A stretch of 37,924 nt of DNA, from the NCBI GenBank assembly GCA_044224215.1, contig JBGAKX010000043.1:1-37924 (forward strand), written 5' to 3'. The translations under genes were made by a program, and so were the position numbers. The notes under the pieces were generated by a model. It was not told where the DNA came from, ran no database searches, and saw only the letters and a program-made list of their open reading frames with translations. The stretch is from DAOMFM01 sp035429825. Its GTDB lineage: Bacteria > Acidobacteriota > Blastocatellia > UBA7656 > JADIYM01. This document shows, piece after piece, positions 24,306 to 32,599 of this stretch (positions within the stretch are counted from its first letter, which is position 1; every line of letters begins with the position of its first letter).

Positions 24306-26552
24306 ATGCGGATCGAAGCCGACGGTAACGTGTACACCTGCCCGATGCACCCCGAAGTTCGCACGGGAAAGCCTGGCGCCTGTTCGAAGTGCGGCATGGC
24401 GCTCGAACCTCTCGCTGTTACACCCGTCGTAACAAAGACCGAGTACACCTGCCCGATGCACCCCGAGATTGTTCGCGATGCGCCGGGCAGTTGCCCGATC
24501 TGCGGCATGGCGCTCGAGCCAAGAACCATCGCCGGCGGCGAGGAGGACAACGCCGAACTGAAGGACATGACGCGACGGTTCAAGGTCGGTCTGTTTCTGA
24601 CCGTTCCGCTGCTCGTGCTCGCAATGTCCGACCTCATCCCCGGCCAGCCGCTGCAGCACGCCGTATCGATGCGAGTGCTTCAGTTCGTTCAGTTGGCGCT
24701 GGCCACCCCCGTCGTGCTGTGGGGAGGACTTCCATTCTTCCAGCGTGGCTGGGCTTCGATCGTCAACCGCAGCCTGAACATGTTCACCCTCATCGCCATC
24801 GGCACGGGCGTAGCCTACTTGTACAGCGTGATCGCGACGTTCGTTCCGACAATGTTTCCAGTTGCGCTCCGAACTCACGGCGATGCGGTAGGAGTCTATT
24901 TTGAGGTTGCTGCGGCGATTGTCGTACTGGTGCTGCTTGGACAGGTTCTTGAACTTCGAGCACGAAGCCAGACAAGCGGCGCCATCAAGGCCCTGCTCGG
25001 ACTGGCGCCAAAAACAGCCAGGGCCATTCGCGACGATGGAACGGAAGCTGAGATCGCGCTTGATTCCATCAAGCCTGGTGACAGGCTCCGCGTTCGCCCA
25101 GGGGAGAAGATCCCTGTCGATGGCGTAATTCTCGACGGCTCGAGTTCCGTGGACGAGTCCATGGTCACCGGCGAGTCCATTCCCATCGAAAAATCGACTG
25201 GCGACACGGTAACCGGTGGTACGGTCAATGGCACGGGCGGCTTCGTGATGCGCGCGGATCGCGTCGGCAGCGAAACGCTGCTTGCGCAGATCGTACGCAT
25301 GGTGAGCGAAGCCCAGCGAAGTCGCGCTCCCATTCAGCGACTGGCGGATGTCGTCTCGTCGTATTTTGTCCCGGCAGTCATCATTGCGGCAGTCGTCACA
25401 TTTGTGGTCTGGAGCCTTGTTGGTCCTGAACCTCGTCTGGCACATGCAATCATCAGCGCGGTCGCCGTATTGATGATCGCCTGCCCCTGCGCGCTGGGAC
25501 TCGCGACACCGATGTCCATTATGGTGGGTACCGGTCGCGGAGCGACTGCGGGTGTGCTCATCAAGAATGCCGAGGCGCTCGAGGTGCTCGAGACGATCGA
25601 CACGCTCATCGTGGACAAGACCGGAACGCTCACCGAAGGCAAGCCGCGGCTAACGTCAGTCGTGCCTGTGAACGGGACGAGTGAATCGGAGCTCCTTCGA
25701 CTCGCTGCCAGCATCGAACGAGGAAGCGAGCACCCACTGGCCGCGGCAATCGTGGCCGGCGCCGAACAGAGGCACCTGAACGTCTCGGAAGCGCAGGATT
25801 TTCAATCCATCACTGGCAAGGGAGTTGTTGGCAAGGTTGAAGGCCGCGACGTGGCACTCGGCAATGACAAACTGCTCGAACAGTTGAAGATCGACGCGGG
25901 TTCCTTGACCGACCGGGCGGAAATCCTTCGCAAGGACGGTGAGACGGTGATGTTCGTTGCCGTTGACGGCAAGTTGTCCGGCTTGATCGGCGTCGCCGAT
26001 CCGATCAAGGAGTCGACAGCAGAGGCCATCCGTGCGTTGCACGGTGAAGGGTTGCGTATCGTGATGGTCACCGGAGACAACCGCACGACCGCCGATGCCG
26101 TTGCGCGTCAACTGGACATCGATGAGGTGCACGCCGACGTTCTGCCCGAGCAGAAAGGCGACGTGGTAAAGCGGCTACAGTCGCAGGGCAGAAAAGTGGC
26201 AATGGCGGGAGACGGAGTGAACGACGCACCGGCACTGGCACTTGCGCAGGTCGGCATCGCAATGGGCACGGGAACGGACGTGGCGATCGAGAGCGCGGGC
26301 ATTACGATTCTCAAGGGCGACCTCCGCGGGATCGTTCGGGCCCGCAAGCTCAGTCGCGCCACGATGCGCAACATCCGCCAGAATCTGTTTTTTGCGTTCG
26401 TCTACAACGCGCTTGGAGTGCCGATTGCAGCAGGTGTCCTCTATCCGGTGTTCGGCCTGCTGCTGAGCCCGATGATTGCGAGTGCAGCAATGAGCTTCAG
26501 CTCCGTCTCCGTCATTGGAAATGCGTTGCGCCTTCGGAGAGTGGTGCTTTAG
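24306..26552 (+). CDS. copA: CopA-type Cu(I)-exporting P1B ATPase with two N-terminal metal-binding modules
   Basis: This 748-residue P1B-type ATPase does not use ferredoxin-like HMA domains at its N-terminus. Instead it has two copies of a short Cys/His/Met module: YTCPMHPEV...CSKCGMALEP (10-35) and YTCPMHPEI...CPICGMALEP (47-72). Then come the A-domain (TGE at 288-290), the CPC transport motif in TM6 (393-395), the phosphorylated Asp437 in DKTGT, HP in SEHPLAA (476-477) and GDGVNDAPA (636-643). NALGVPIAAG and MSFSSVSVIGNALRL in the last helices are the Cu(I) signature (CopA-like). It pumps Cu(I) (or Ag(I)) from the cytoplasm to the periplasm with ATP, where the CusCBA pump would remove it. 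A repeat array starts 41 bp after the stop codon. Confidence 0.95.
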   Translation: MRIEADGNVYTCPMHPEVRTGKPGACSKCGMALEPLAVTPVVTKTEYTCPMHPEIVRDAPGSCPICGMALEPRTIAGGEEDNAELKDMTRRFKVGLFLTVPLLVLAMSDLIPGQPLQHAVSMRVLQFVQLALATPVVLWGGLPFFQRGWASIVNRSLNMFTLIAIGTGVAYLYSVIATFVPTMFPVALRTHGDAVGVYFEVAAAIVVLVLLGQVLELRARSQTSGAIKALLGLAPKTARAIRDDGTEAEIALDSIKPGDRLRVRPGEKIPVDGVILDGSSSVDESMVTGESIPIEKSTGDTVTGGTVNGTGGFVMRADRVGSETLLAQIVRMVSEAQRSRAPIQRLADVVSSYFVPAVIIAAVVTFVVWSLVGPEPRLAHAIISAVAVLMIACPCALGLATPMSIMVGTGRGATAGVLIKNAEALEVLETIDTLIVDKTGTLTEGKPRLTSVVPVNGTSESELLRLAASIERGSEHPLAAAIVAGAEQRHLNVSEAQDFQSITGKGVVGKVEGRDVALGNDKLLEQLKIDAGSLTDRAEILRKDGETVMFVAVDGKLSGLIGVADPIKESTAEAIRALHGEGLRIVMVTGDNRTTADAVARQLDIDEVHADVLPEQKGDVVKRLQSQGRKVAMAGDGVNDAPALALAQVGIAMGTGTDVAIESAGITILKGDLRGIVRARKLSRATMRNIRQNLFFAFVYNALGVPIAAGVLYPVFGLLLSPMIASAAMSFSSVSVIGNALRLRRVVL

Positions 26553-26593
26553 GAGGGGGCCACGTGACACCGGAAACGTGAGGAGATTGCAAC

Positions 26594-26956
26594 GCAGAGC
26601 CGATCGACCGTGGGGTGCCGTCAGCCCGCGAAGCGGGCGACTCTCTCGATAGCCCACGGTGGAGCGAGCAACGCGAGCGAAACCGTGGGTGTCCAAGATG
26701 CGCCGCCGAGCCTGCGTCAGCAGGCGGCTCTCATGTGGTGAGCCGCCCGCCTGCGGCGGGCTCGAACGCAACCTCTCGAAATCCCCGGGTTCGCTCGCGC
26801 ATTCGCGCTCGCTTCACCCGGGGCTGGCGGTAGAGACGCCGGCTTCGCCGGCTCTGCGTTGAGAGCGGCCGCAGAGCCGATCGCGTGAGCGATCGGGCGA
26901 GCCTGACGTCACGCGCGCCGAAGAGTTCCCCCGATCCCTGACGGGATCGGCTCTGC
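26594..26956. repeat. Array unit 1 (complete), with R86 copy at 26871-26956
   Basis: This 363-bp unit has all hairpins intact, including CGCCGGCTTCGCCGGC and the two R86 stems. Confidence 0.9.
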
Positions 26957-26970
26957 GTTGCCCGCTCACC

Positions 26971-27331
26971 GCAGAGCGCCGATCGACTGTGCGGTGTCAG
27001 TAGCCGCCGCGAAGCGGGCGACTCTCTCGATAGCCCACGGTGGAGCGAGCAACGCGAGCGAAACCGTGGGTGTCCGCCAAAAAGAGCCGCGAGCCTGCGT
27101 CAGCAGGCGGCTCTCATGTGGTGAGCATAGCCTGCGGCGGGCTCGAATGCGACCTGTCGAAATCCCGTCTGCTCGCGCATTCGCGCTCGCTTCACCCGGG
27201 GCTGGTGGTTGAGACGGCCGGCTTCGCCGGCTCTGCGCTTGAAAGTGGCCGCAGAGCCGATCGCGTGAGCGATCGGGCGAGCCTGACGTCACGCGCGCCA
27301 GGCCCCTGATCCCTGACGGGATCGGCTCTGC
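26971..27331. repeat. Array unit 2 (nearly complete), with R86-like copy at 27251-27331
   Basis: This 361-bp unit has small losses in the GAGCCGCC stem (replaced by GAGCATAGCC), and its R86 spacer is five bases shorter than the usual 86 bp. Confidence 0.88.
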
Positions 27332-27345
27332 GTTGCCCGCTCACC

Positions 27346-27638
27346 GCAGAGCCGATCGACCGTGCAGTGCCGTCAGCCCGCGAAGCTGGCGACTCTCTAG
27401 ATAGCCCAAGCGAGCAACGCGAGCGAAACCGTGGGTGTCCGCCAAAATCTCGTCAGCAGGCGGCCGTGGTTCGCCCTGCGGCGGGCTCGAATTCGCGCTC
27501 GCGCATTCGCGCTCGCCTCACCCGGGGCTGGTGGTAGAGACGCGCGGCTTCGCCGGCTCTGCGTTGAGCGTGGCCGCAGAGCCGCGTGAGCAATCGGGGA
27601 GCCTGACGTAACGCGCGCCAGAGCCGATCGCGTGAGCG
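27346..27638. repeat. Array unit 3 (degenerate)
   Basis: The unit is about 293 bp long. The CCCACGG stem side before GAGCGAGC and much of the GAGCCGCC hairpins are missing, and the right R86 hairpin (GATCCCTGACGGGATC) is replaced by a second left-type hairpin start. Confidence 0.8.
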
Positions 27639-27655
27639 GTTGCTCCTCGCTCACC

Positions 27656-27953
27656 GCAGAGCGAACCGAGCGGTGCCGAGCCCGCGGAGCGGGCGACTCC
27701 TGATAGCCCACGGTGGAGCGAGCGACGCGAGCGAAACCGTGGGTATCCGCGATAATGCGCCGCCGAGCCTGCGTCAGCGCAGAGCCGCTGCCCGCGGCGG
27801 GCTCGAACGCAACCTTGTCGAAAGCCCGCGCATTTGCGCTCGCTTCACCCGGGGTTGCCGGTAGATACGCTGGCCCACGGTGGAGCGAGCAGAGCCGATC
27901 GAGTGAGCGATCGGGGGGTGACGATTCGCGAGCCAAGACGCGGATCCGCCTGC
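27656..27953. repeat. Array unit 4 (degenerate)
   Basis: The unit is about 298 bp long. The CCCACGGTGGAGCGAGC segment appears twice, the second time where the CGCCGGCTTCGCCGGC hairpin should be, as if a template switch had joined two units. The right R86 hairpin is truncated. Confidence 0.8.
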
Positions 27954-27967
27954 GTTGCCCGCTCACC

Positions 27968-28301
27968 GCAGAGCCGGATCGACCGTGAGGTGCCGTCAGC
28001 CCGCGAAGCGGGCGACTCTCTCGATAGCCCACGGTGGAGCGAGCAACGCGAGCGAAACCGTGGGTGTCCGCCAAAATGAGCCGCCGAGCCTGCGTCAGCA
28101 GGCGGCTCATTTGCGGCGGGCTCGCTTCGAAATTCCGTCTGCTCGCGCATTCGCGCTGCCTCACCCGCTGGTGGTAGAGATCGCCGGCTTCGCCGGCTCT
28201 GCGTTGAGAGCGGCCGCAGAGTCGATCGCGTGAGCGATCGGGGGAGCCTGACGTAACGCGCGCCGTGATGTTACCCCGATCCCTGATGGGATCGGCTCTG
28301 C
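27968..28301. repeat. Array unit 5 (partly deleted), with R86 copy at 28216-28301
   Basis: The unit is 334 bp long. The middle GAGCCGCCCGCCTGCGG segment is shortened, while the terminal R86 element is full length with one change in the right stem (GATCCCTGATGGGATC). Confidence 0.85.
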
Positions 28302-28315
28302 GTTGCCCGCTCACC

Positions 28316-28677
28316 GCAGAGCCGATCGACCGTGAGCTGTCAGGGCCCGCGAAGCGGGCGACTCTCTCGATAGCCCACGGTGGAGCGAGCAACGCGAGCG
28401 AAACCGTGGGTGTCCGCCACAATGCGCCGCCGAGCCTGCGTCAGCAGGCGGCTCTCACGTGGTGAGCCGCCCGCCTGCGGCGGGCTCCAGCGCAATCTCT
28501 CCTGAACGGGTTCGCTCGCGCATTCGCGCTCGCTTCACCCGGGGCTGGTGGTTGAGACGCCGGCTTCGCCGGCTCTGCGTTGAGCGTGGCCGCAGAGCCG
28601 ATCGCGTGAGCGATCAGGGGAGCCTGACGATTCGCGAGCCGTGATGTTACCCCGATCCCTGACGGGATCGGCTCTGC
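28316..28677. repeat. Array unit 6 (complete), with R86 copy at 28592-28677
   Basis: The unit is 362 bp long with all hairpins present. The R86 spacer (GACGATTCGCGAGCCGTGATG) is nearly the same as in the solo copy at 14473-14558. Confidence 0.88.
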
Positions 28678-28683
28678 GTTCCT

Positions 28684-28952
28684 ACCCCTCGTCCGACCTC
28701 GAACGGTCGCGCGCCGGGCGCAGGAATGACCCCTTTCAGGGTCGGCTACCGATCGTTAAGAACCGGGGTCGTCGCGTGCTACGCGCTTGACGCTATTTTC
28801 CGCACCCCCCTTCGGGGTGCTTCGAACCAAGCACGTCACTCAAGTGTGGGAGGAGCCCCTTCGGGGTGCTTCGAACCAAACGCGTCGCGCAAGCGTGGGA
28901 CGAGCCCGGCACCCTGCGGACGCCAAATGCCTCACCCCTCGTCCGACCTCGA
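28684..28952. other. 250-bp segment bounded by an exact 19-bp direct repeat
   Basis: ACCCCTCGTCCGACCTCGA occurs at 28684-28702 and again at 28934-28952, where it forms the last codons of the cytochrome c gene on the reverse strand. Between the two lie noncoding DNA and a 49-bp tandem duplication. The arrangement looks like an insertion that duplicated the 3' end of the gene, or a recombination scar. No gene is visible between the repeats. Confidence 0.6.
28807..28904. repeat. Two tandem copies of a 49-bp repeat with a CCCCTTCGGGG hairpin
   Basis: Both copies start CCCCTTCGGGGTGCTTCGAA and end near GTGGGA(G/C)GAG. They differ at several positions in the second half. The CCCC-TTC-GGGG stem-loop could stop transcription coming from either side, but there is no T-tract. 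Confidence 0.75.
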
Positions 28953-29512
28953 CACCGCGTGCGCACCGCGCAACAGATTCGCCAGCCCGTACATGCCCAG
29001 CACCGTCGCGATGATGATCATCCCGACGTGGAACTTCATCCGCGCCAGGTTCGTCACGAACAACGACCACGGATCGCCGCTCGTCTTCTGCAGCGGATGC
29101 GTCCCCTCCAGGAACTCCCGCGCATCCGATATCCCGTCGCCGTCGAGATCGCTCTTGCCAAGCGCCGCCGCCAGCTCCGCCGGATGCGACCGGAACTGCA
29201 GCACGTGCGACTTCCCGACCGTCATGATGATGTGATTCCCGAACGCGTTCAGGATCGGCGACCCACCTCGACGCCCGGCTCGAACGCCGCACGCGCCTTG
29301 CCCAGATCCGCAAGCTGCGCAGGCGTCAGACTGCCGATCTGGCCAAACGCCGCGCCTTCGGGTCCGTCGGGATGCCGATGGCACATCGCGCAATCGGTCA
29401 CGCGCCCCGAATTCGCTTGCGAGAACTTCTGGAACTCGGGGTAGCCGGCGGCCGGGCCGCACGCGGCGACCATCACCGCCACCAGCAACAACCCACGTCG
29501 GATCGTGATCAT
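28932..29512 (-). CDS. Membrane-anchored c-type cytochrome with Ca-binding-like motif, frameshifted
   Basis: The gene starts at ATG 29512, overlapping the cytochrome b stop (ATGA), and encodes about 193 residues. A signal peptide (LLLVAVMVAACGPAAGYPEF) is followed by one heme motif, CAMCH, in VTDCAMCHRHPDGPEG. Near 29265-29275 the frame changes once, from AFEPGVEVG to SPILNAFGNHI. The second part contains KSDLDGDGISDAREFLEGTH, a DxDGDGxxD-type calcium motif, and ends with one TM helix (GMIIIATVLGMYGLANLL) before SRSDEG. It probably accepts electrons from the cytochrome b/Rieske pair at the periplasmic side. It is the last gene of the nar operon. The frame change is probably a consensus error, as both sides are well conserved in style. 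Confidence 0.78.
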
Positions 29513-30615
29513 TTGGCCCCCTTCACCATCTCGAAGATCTGCTGGCCGAACACCGTCATCGCGATCAGGTACGCGCCCGCGGCGATCGCCAGCACCCGCA
29601 GCGTCCGACGCGACGTGCCCTTGAAGATCCACGGGACGAGCAGCGCCCCGACTGCCGCAGCGTTTATCCCGATAAACACCAACCAGAACGGCAGCATCTC
29701 GAGCGGGTAGTAGATAAAGAAGAAGTACCACTCCGGCTTGATCCCCTCGGGCGTCGATCCGAGCGGGTTGAACGGCTCGGCCAGCGGATACGAAAAGAAC
29801 GACTCGAACGGCAGACACATCGCCACGATGAAGAGCGCCAGGAAGACTCCGCCCCAGACCGTCAAGTCCTTGATCATGAACTCGGGAAAGAACTTCTCCA
29901 TCCGCCGCGGCTTGGCATCCACGCCCTTGCTCATGCCGTGCAGCTGAATTCCGAACAGGTGCCCGCCCAGCAGCGCGAGCGACACGAGCGGCAGCACGAC
30001 CACATGGATCGCATAGAACCGGCTGAGCGTCGCCTGCCCGACGCTCGCCTCGCCCTGGATCGTTTCGCGGATCGTCGTCGGCAGCGTGGCGAGCGCGCCC
30101 GGCAGGTAGGTGCCGATCTCCTCGATCGACTGCAGACCGACCTTTGTCGCGTTGACCGCGATCTGGTTCCACGGCAGCAGGTAGCCGGTGAACCCGAACC
30201 CGAACGTGATGAAGAGCATCACCACGCCCGAGACCCACACGAGCTCGCGAGGCTTCTCGAACGCCTTCATCGCAAACGTCGTCAGCAGGTGCACGAGCAG
30301 ACAGAAGATCATCGCGGACGACGACCACGCGTGCATGTTGCGGATCAACTCGCCCCCCGAGACATACGTCGTAATGTATTCGACCGATGCGTGCGCGTCG
30401 CTCACCGTCGGCTCGTAGTAGAAGAGCAGCAGGAGCCCGGTCACGACCTGGATCATGAAGAAGAACAGCGTCATCCCGCCAAGGTAGTAGGCCCAGCTCA
30501 TGCGATGAACCGGCACCTCCTTCTTGGTCACCATCGAGCGGAAGTTCATCTTCTCGACCGGCAACCGGTCCGCCACAAAGTCGGACACTGCCGTGAATGC
30601 TGTCGCGATGTTCAT
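29509..30615 (-). CDS. petB: Full-length cytochrome b (bc1/b6f type) in the nar operon
   Basis: This 368-residue membrane protein has eight hydrophobic segments. The heme ligands are visible as two His pairs: NMHAWSSSAMIFCLLVHLL (13 residues between) in the second helix and FYAIHVVVLPLVSLALLGGH (14 residues between) in the fourth. PEWYFFFIYYPLE is the PEWY motif of the quinol oxidation site, present in the C-terminal half, so this one gene covers both the b6-like and subunit IV-like parts. GFTGYLLPWNQIAV and LPTTIRETIQGEASVG are further landmarks. It oxidises quinol together with a Rieske protein and a cytochrome c. ATG overlaps the stop of the narI-Rieske gene, and its own stop overlaps the cytochrome c start, so it belongs to the nar operon. 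GAGGAG precedes the ATG. Confidence 0.92.
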   Translation of the reverse strand: MNIATAFTAVSDFVADRLPVEKMNFRSMVTKKEVPVHRMSWAYYLGGMTLFFFMIQVVTGLLLLFYYEPTVSDAHASVEYITTYVSGGELIRNMHAWSSSAMIFCLLVHLLTTFAMKAFEKPRELVWVSGVVMLFITFGFGFTGYLLPWNQIAVNATKVGLQSIEEIGTYLPGALATLPTTIRETIQGEASVGQATLSRFYAIHVVVLPLVSLALLGGHLFGIQLHGMSKGVDAKPRRMEKFFPEFMIKDLTVWGGVFLALFIVAMCLPFESFFSYPLAEPFNPLGSTPEGIKPEWYFFFIYYPLEMLPFWLVFIGINAAAVGALLVPWIFKGTSRRTLRVLAIAAGAYLIAMTVFGQQIFEMVKGAK

Positions 30616-31926
30616 CACGCGTTCTCCTCGCCCCGCTTCGCGATGAAGACGGTGCACGCCGCGAGCTGCGCCGGATCGACCGACCCCGGAGCCACCGGCT
30701 GCGAACGGCGCGCGACGACCGCTCCCGCCGCATCCATCAGCACCCATTCGAGATGCGGGAGCGGCAGTTTCGCCGGCGCGCCCTGGTTCGGAACGCCCGT
30801 CTTCACGTCGAACCACGAGATGTGGCACGGACACAGGATCTTGCCTTCGTCGTTCATCTCGCTGCCGACTGTGCACCCGAGGTGCGTGCACTTGGCCGAG
30901 ATCAGCATCGGCATGCCGTCGTCGCCCTTGAACGCGAGCGCCGGCCGCATCTCGTAGTCGATGAAGTAGCGGCCCTTCTTGGGATCGAGCTCGGCGAGCC
31001 GGCCGATCGGGATGAAGTCGTTCGTGATGCGCTCGAGCTCCAGCTCACGCTGCTCGACGGTCTGCTTCACCCGTACAAGCCGCTCCTCGAGGACCCCGGC
31101 CTCCTGTTGCGGCGTCAGCTGCGGTCCCTGGAAGAATCGGGCGAGCTTGTCGATGACGCCGACGCCGAGAAGGACGCCGCCGGACGCCGTGGCGACCGTA
31201 CCCGTGATGAAGAGCCTGCGCGACTGAACGATCTGCGCGGTTGCGGCGCGCGACACGCGCTGCAGGTTGCTCCAGACGACGACCTGCGGCGCGCGAACAA
31301 GGTAGAGCAACGGGAGCGAGAAGACGTGCACGAGTCGCGAGAACGGGATGAGCGCGACGATGACCCACGCTACGGCGATGTGCGCCTTGACGAGGTTGGG
31401 CATCTCGGCGACGAACGTCGGATCCGGTTGAAACGTCAGGATGCTCCACAGATACGGCACGACCGTCCCCGCGGCCCACGCCGAGCCCCACCTGTACTGC
31501 AGCGCCGTCGCCAGCCCCAGCCCGATCTGAACGAGGAGCAGCGCCTGCACGATCAGGTCCGTCGGCGTCGTGACGGCCTGCACCCGCGACGAAACGAGCC
31601 GGCGGCCGATGAGAACGACCAGTCCGACAAGGCACGCGATGCTCGCGGCGATGCCGATCGTCTCGATCGTAGACCAGGAACGTCGTGTTTGCGACGAGAC
31701 TGCGCCACAAGCCGGGAACCAGGAACACCACGAAATGGAGCCCGAGGATCAGGATGATCCCGATGTGCCACGCCGCCGAACCCCATCGCAGTGTGCGGTG
31801 CTCGAGAAACTGCGACGAGAGCGCCGAGAACGTGAACCGCTGGTTGCGGAACCGGACAACGGTCGCCGCGACGCATGTCACGATCGCGAGATACGGCAGG
31901 CCAATGAGGAGAAATGTGTCGAGCAT
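30615..31926 (-). CDS. narI: Nitrate reductase gamma subunit (NarI) fused to a Rieske [2Fe-2S] domain, one frameshift
   Basis: The first half is NarI, five TM helices with the four heme-b His: AAWHIGIILILGLHFVVF (two) and VKAHIAVAWVI plus PFSRLVHVF (two). Near 31665 the frame changes once (LVANTTFLVYD to ETIGIAASIACLVGLVVL). After the NarI end (YLVRAPQVVVWSNLQRV) the same frame continues without stop into SRRLFITGTVATASGG, a Tat-like twin-Arg membrane segment. It then enters a Rieske domain with CTHLGC and CPCHISWFD as cluster ligands, ending RGEENA. NarI is quinol oxidase and anchor of NarGH; its C-terminus is cytoplasmic, so the sixth helix puts the Rieske domain in the periplasm, as needed for a bc complex. 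The ATG at 31926 follows GAGGAG. Total length is about 436 residues. Confidence 0.87.
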
Positions 31927-32599
31927 GGCTCAGGCTCCTCGGCGTCGTCGGGCGCAAGCACCAGACGAATCGCCCGCACCGCGTGGCGGTACGGATTGGT
32001 TGTCCGCGAAATCTGTTCGTCCATCTTCCCGATGGGCCGGCACAGGCAGTACTCGATGAGCTCGCGACGCTCGTCGGCAGTGAGCCGCTCCGAGAACCGC
32101 ATCAGGACGGCGATGTGATCGGGGAGTTCGGGCCCGGCATCGAACGCCAGACGCTCAAAGCCCTCGCGCAGCTTTGCCATCAGCGCGCCGCGCTGAAAAC
32201 TCTCGTCGCCAAAGATGTGGACACTGACATAGGGAATGCAGACGGGCGACAGGTAGAAGGTGCGGGTGAACGCCTCCTCGATGCTCTCGACGGGCTCGTT
32301 GATCACCCACTCGAAAACGCGCCGAGCTTCTCGGCAGCGTCGGGGTGCGCGGCGGCGAGCCGCGCACGGCACGCGAGGATCTGGCCCGCCAGCGCCGCTG
32401 TCGGGTACTCGACGAGCGGTGCAAGCAAGGGCAGCAGGGGCGCGATGCCGGCTTCGCGCTCGGCGGCGTTCAGAGATCGCTCGGATGGCGGGGCAAAGGT
32501 CCGGAGGTGGTCCACGTGCCGCGGCCTGCCACCGCCACCCGAGAACACCGGTCGCGTGAGCTGCACCAGTGTCGGTTGCTGTTGATATGTCGATGTCAT
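31878..32599 (-). CDS. narJ: Nitrate reductase assembly chaperone NarJ, frameshifted
   Basis: The ATG at 32599 overlaps the narH stop codon (ATGA). The first frame gives MTSTYQQQPTLVQL, then a helical part (PLLPLLAPLVEYPTAALAGQ, HPDAAEKLG). Near 32320 the frame changes to VFEWVINEPVESIEEAFTRT and FYLSPVCIPYVSVHIFGDES. PELPDHIAVLMRFSERL follows, the last being the typical NarJ/TorD motif of an acidic loop and helix. NarJ is the cytoplasmic chaperone that helps insert the molybdenum cofactor into NarG and docks NarGH on NarI. The present frame runs 49 bases into narI; a TGA in another frame just before the narI ATG suggests a further indel and a true end near 31930. Confidence 0.8.

Larger units (their letters stand above)
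26594..28677. repeat. Tandem array of six hairpin-packed composite repeats
   Basis: Six units lie head to tail, each starting GCAGAGCCGATCGACCGTG (with variants) and separated by a 14-bp linker close to GTTGCCCGCTCACC. A complete unit is about 361-366 bp and contains about eight hairpins, ending in an 86-bp R86 element. Units 1, 2 and 6 are complete; units 3-5 carry many short deletions at stems. No open frame in the array is conserved across the units as a coding sequence. The array fills the gap between copA (stop at 26552) and the cytochrome c gene (stop at 28932), which point toward each other. The closest relative in the window is the solo copy at 14193-14558. Confidence 0.9.

Noticed and set aside
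24108..25445. A 445-codon open frame on the - strand opposite copA
   Set aside because: It is antisense to the conserved P-type ATPase and shows no recognisable domain.
27397..28422. Open frames of 60-340 codons inside the repeat array as genes
   Set aside because: They repeat the same Arg/Ser/Ala-rich peptide fragments in several frames in each unit and have no Shine-Dalgarno; they follow from stop-poor GC-rich repeats.
26594..28677. CRISPR array
   Set aside because: Repeat units are about 290-365 bp of hairpins with a constant short linker; there are no unique spacers of 25-45 bp and no cas genes.
26594..28677. Integron cassette array with attC sites
   Set aside because: The ends do not fit the GTTRRRY/RYYYAAC core sites, no integrase is present, and the units carry no cassette genes.
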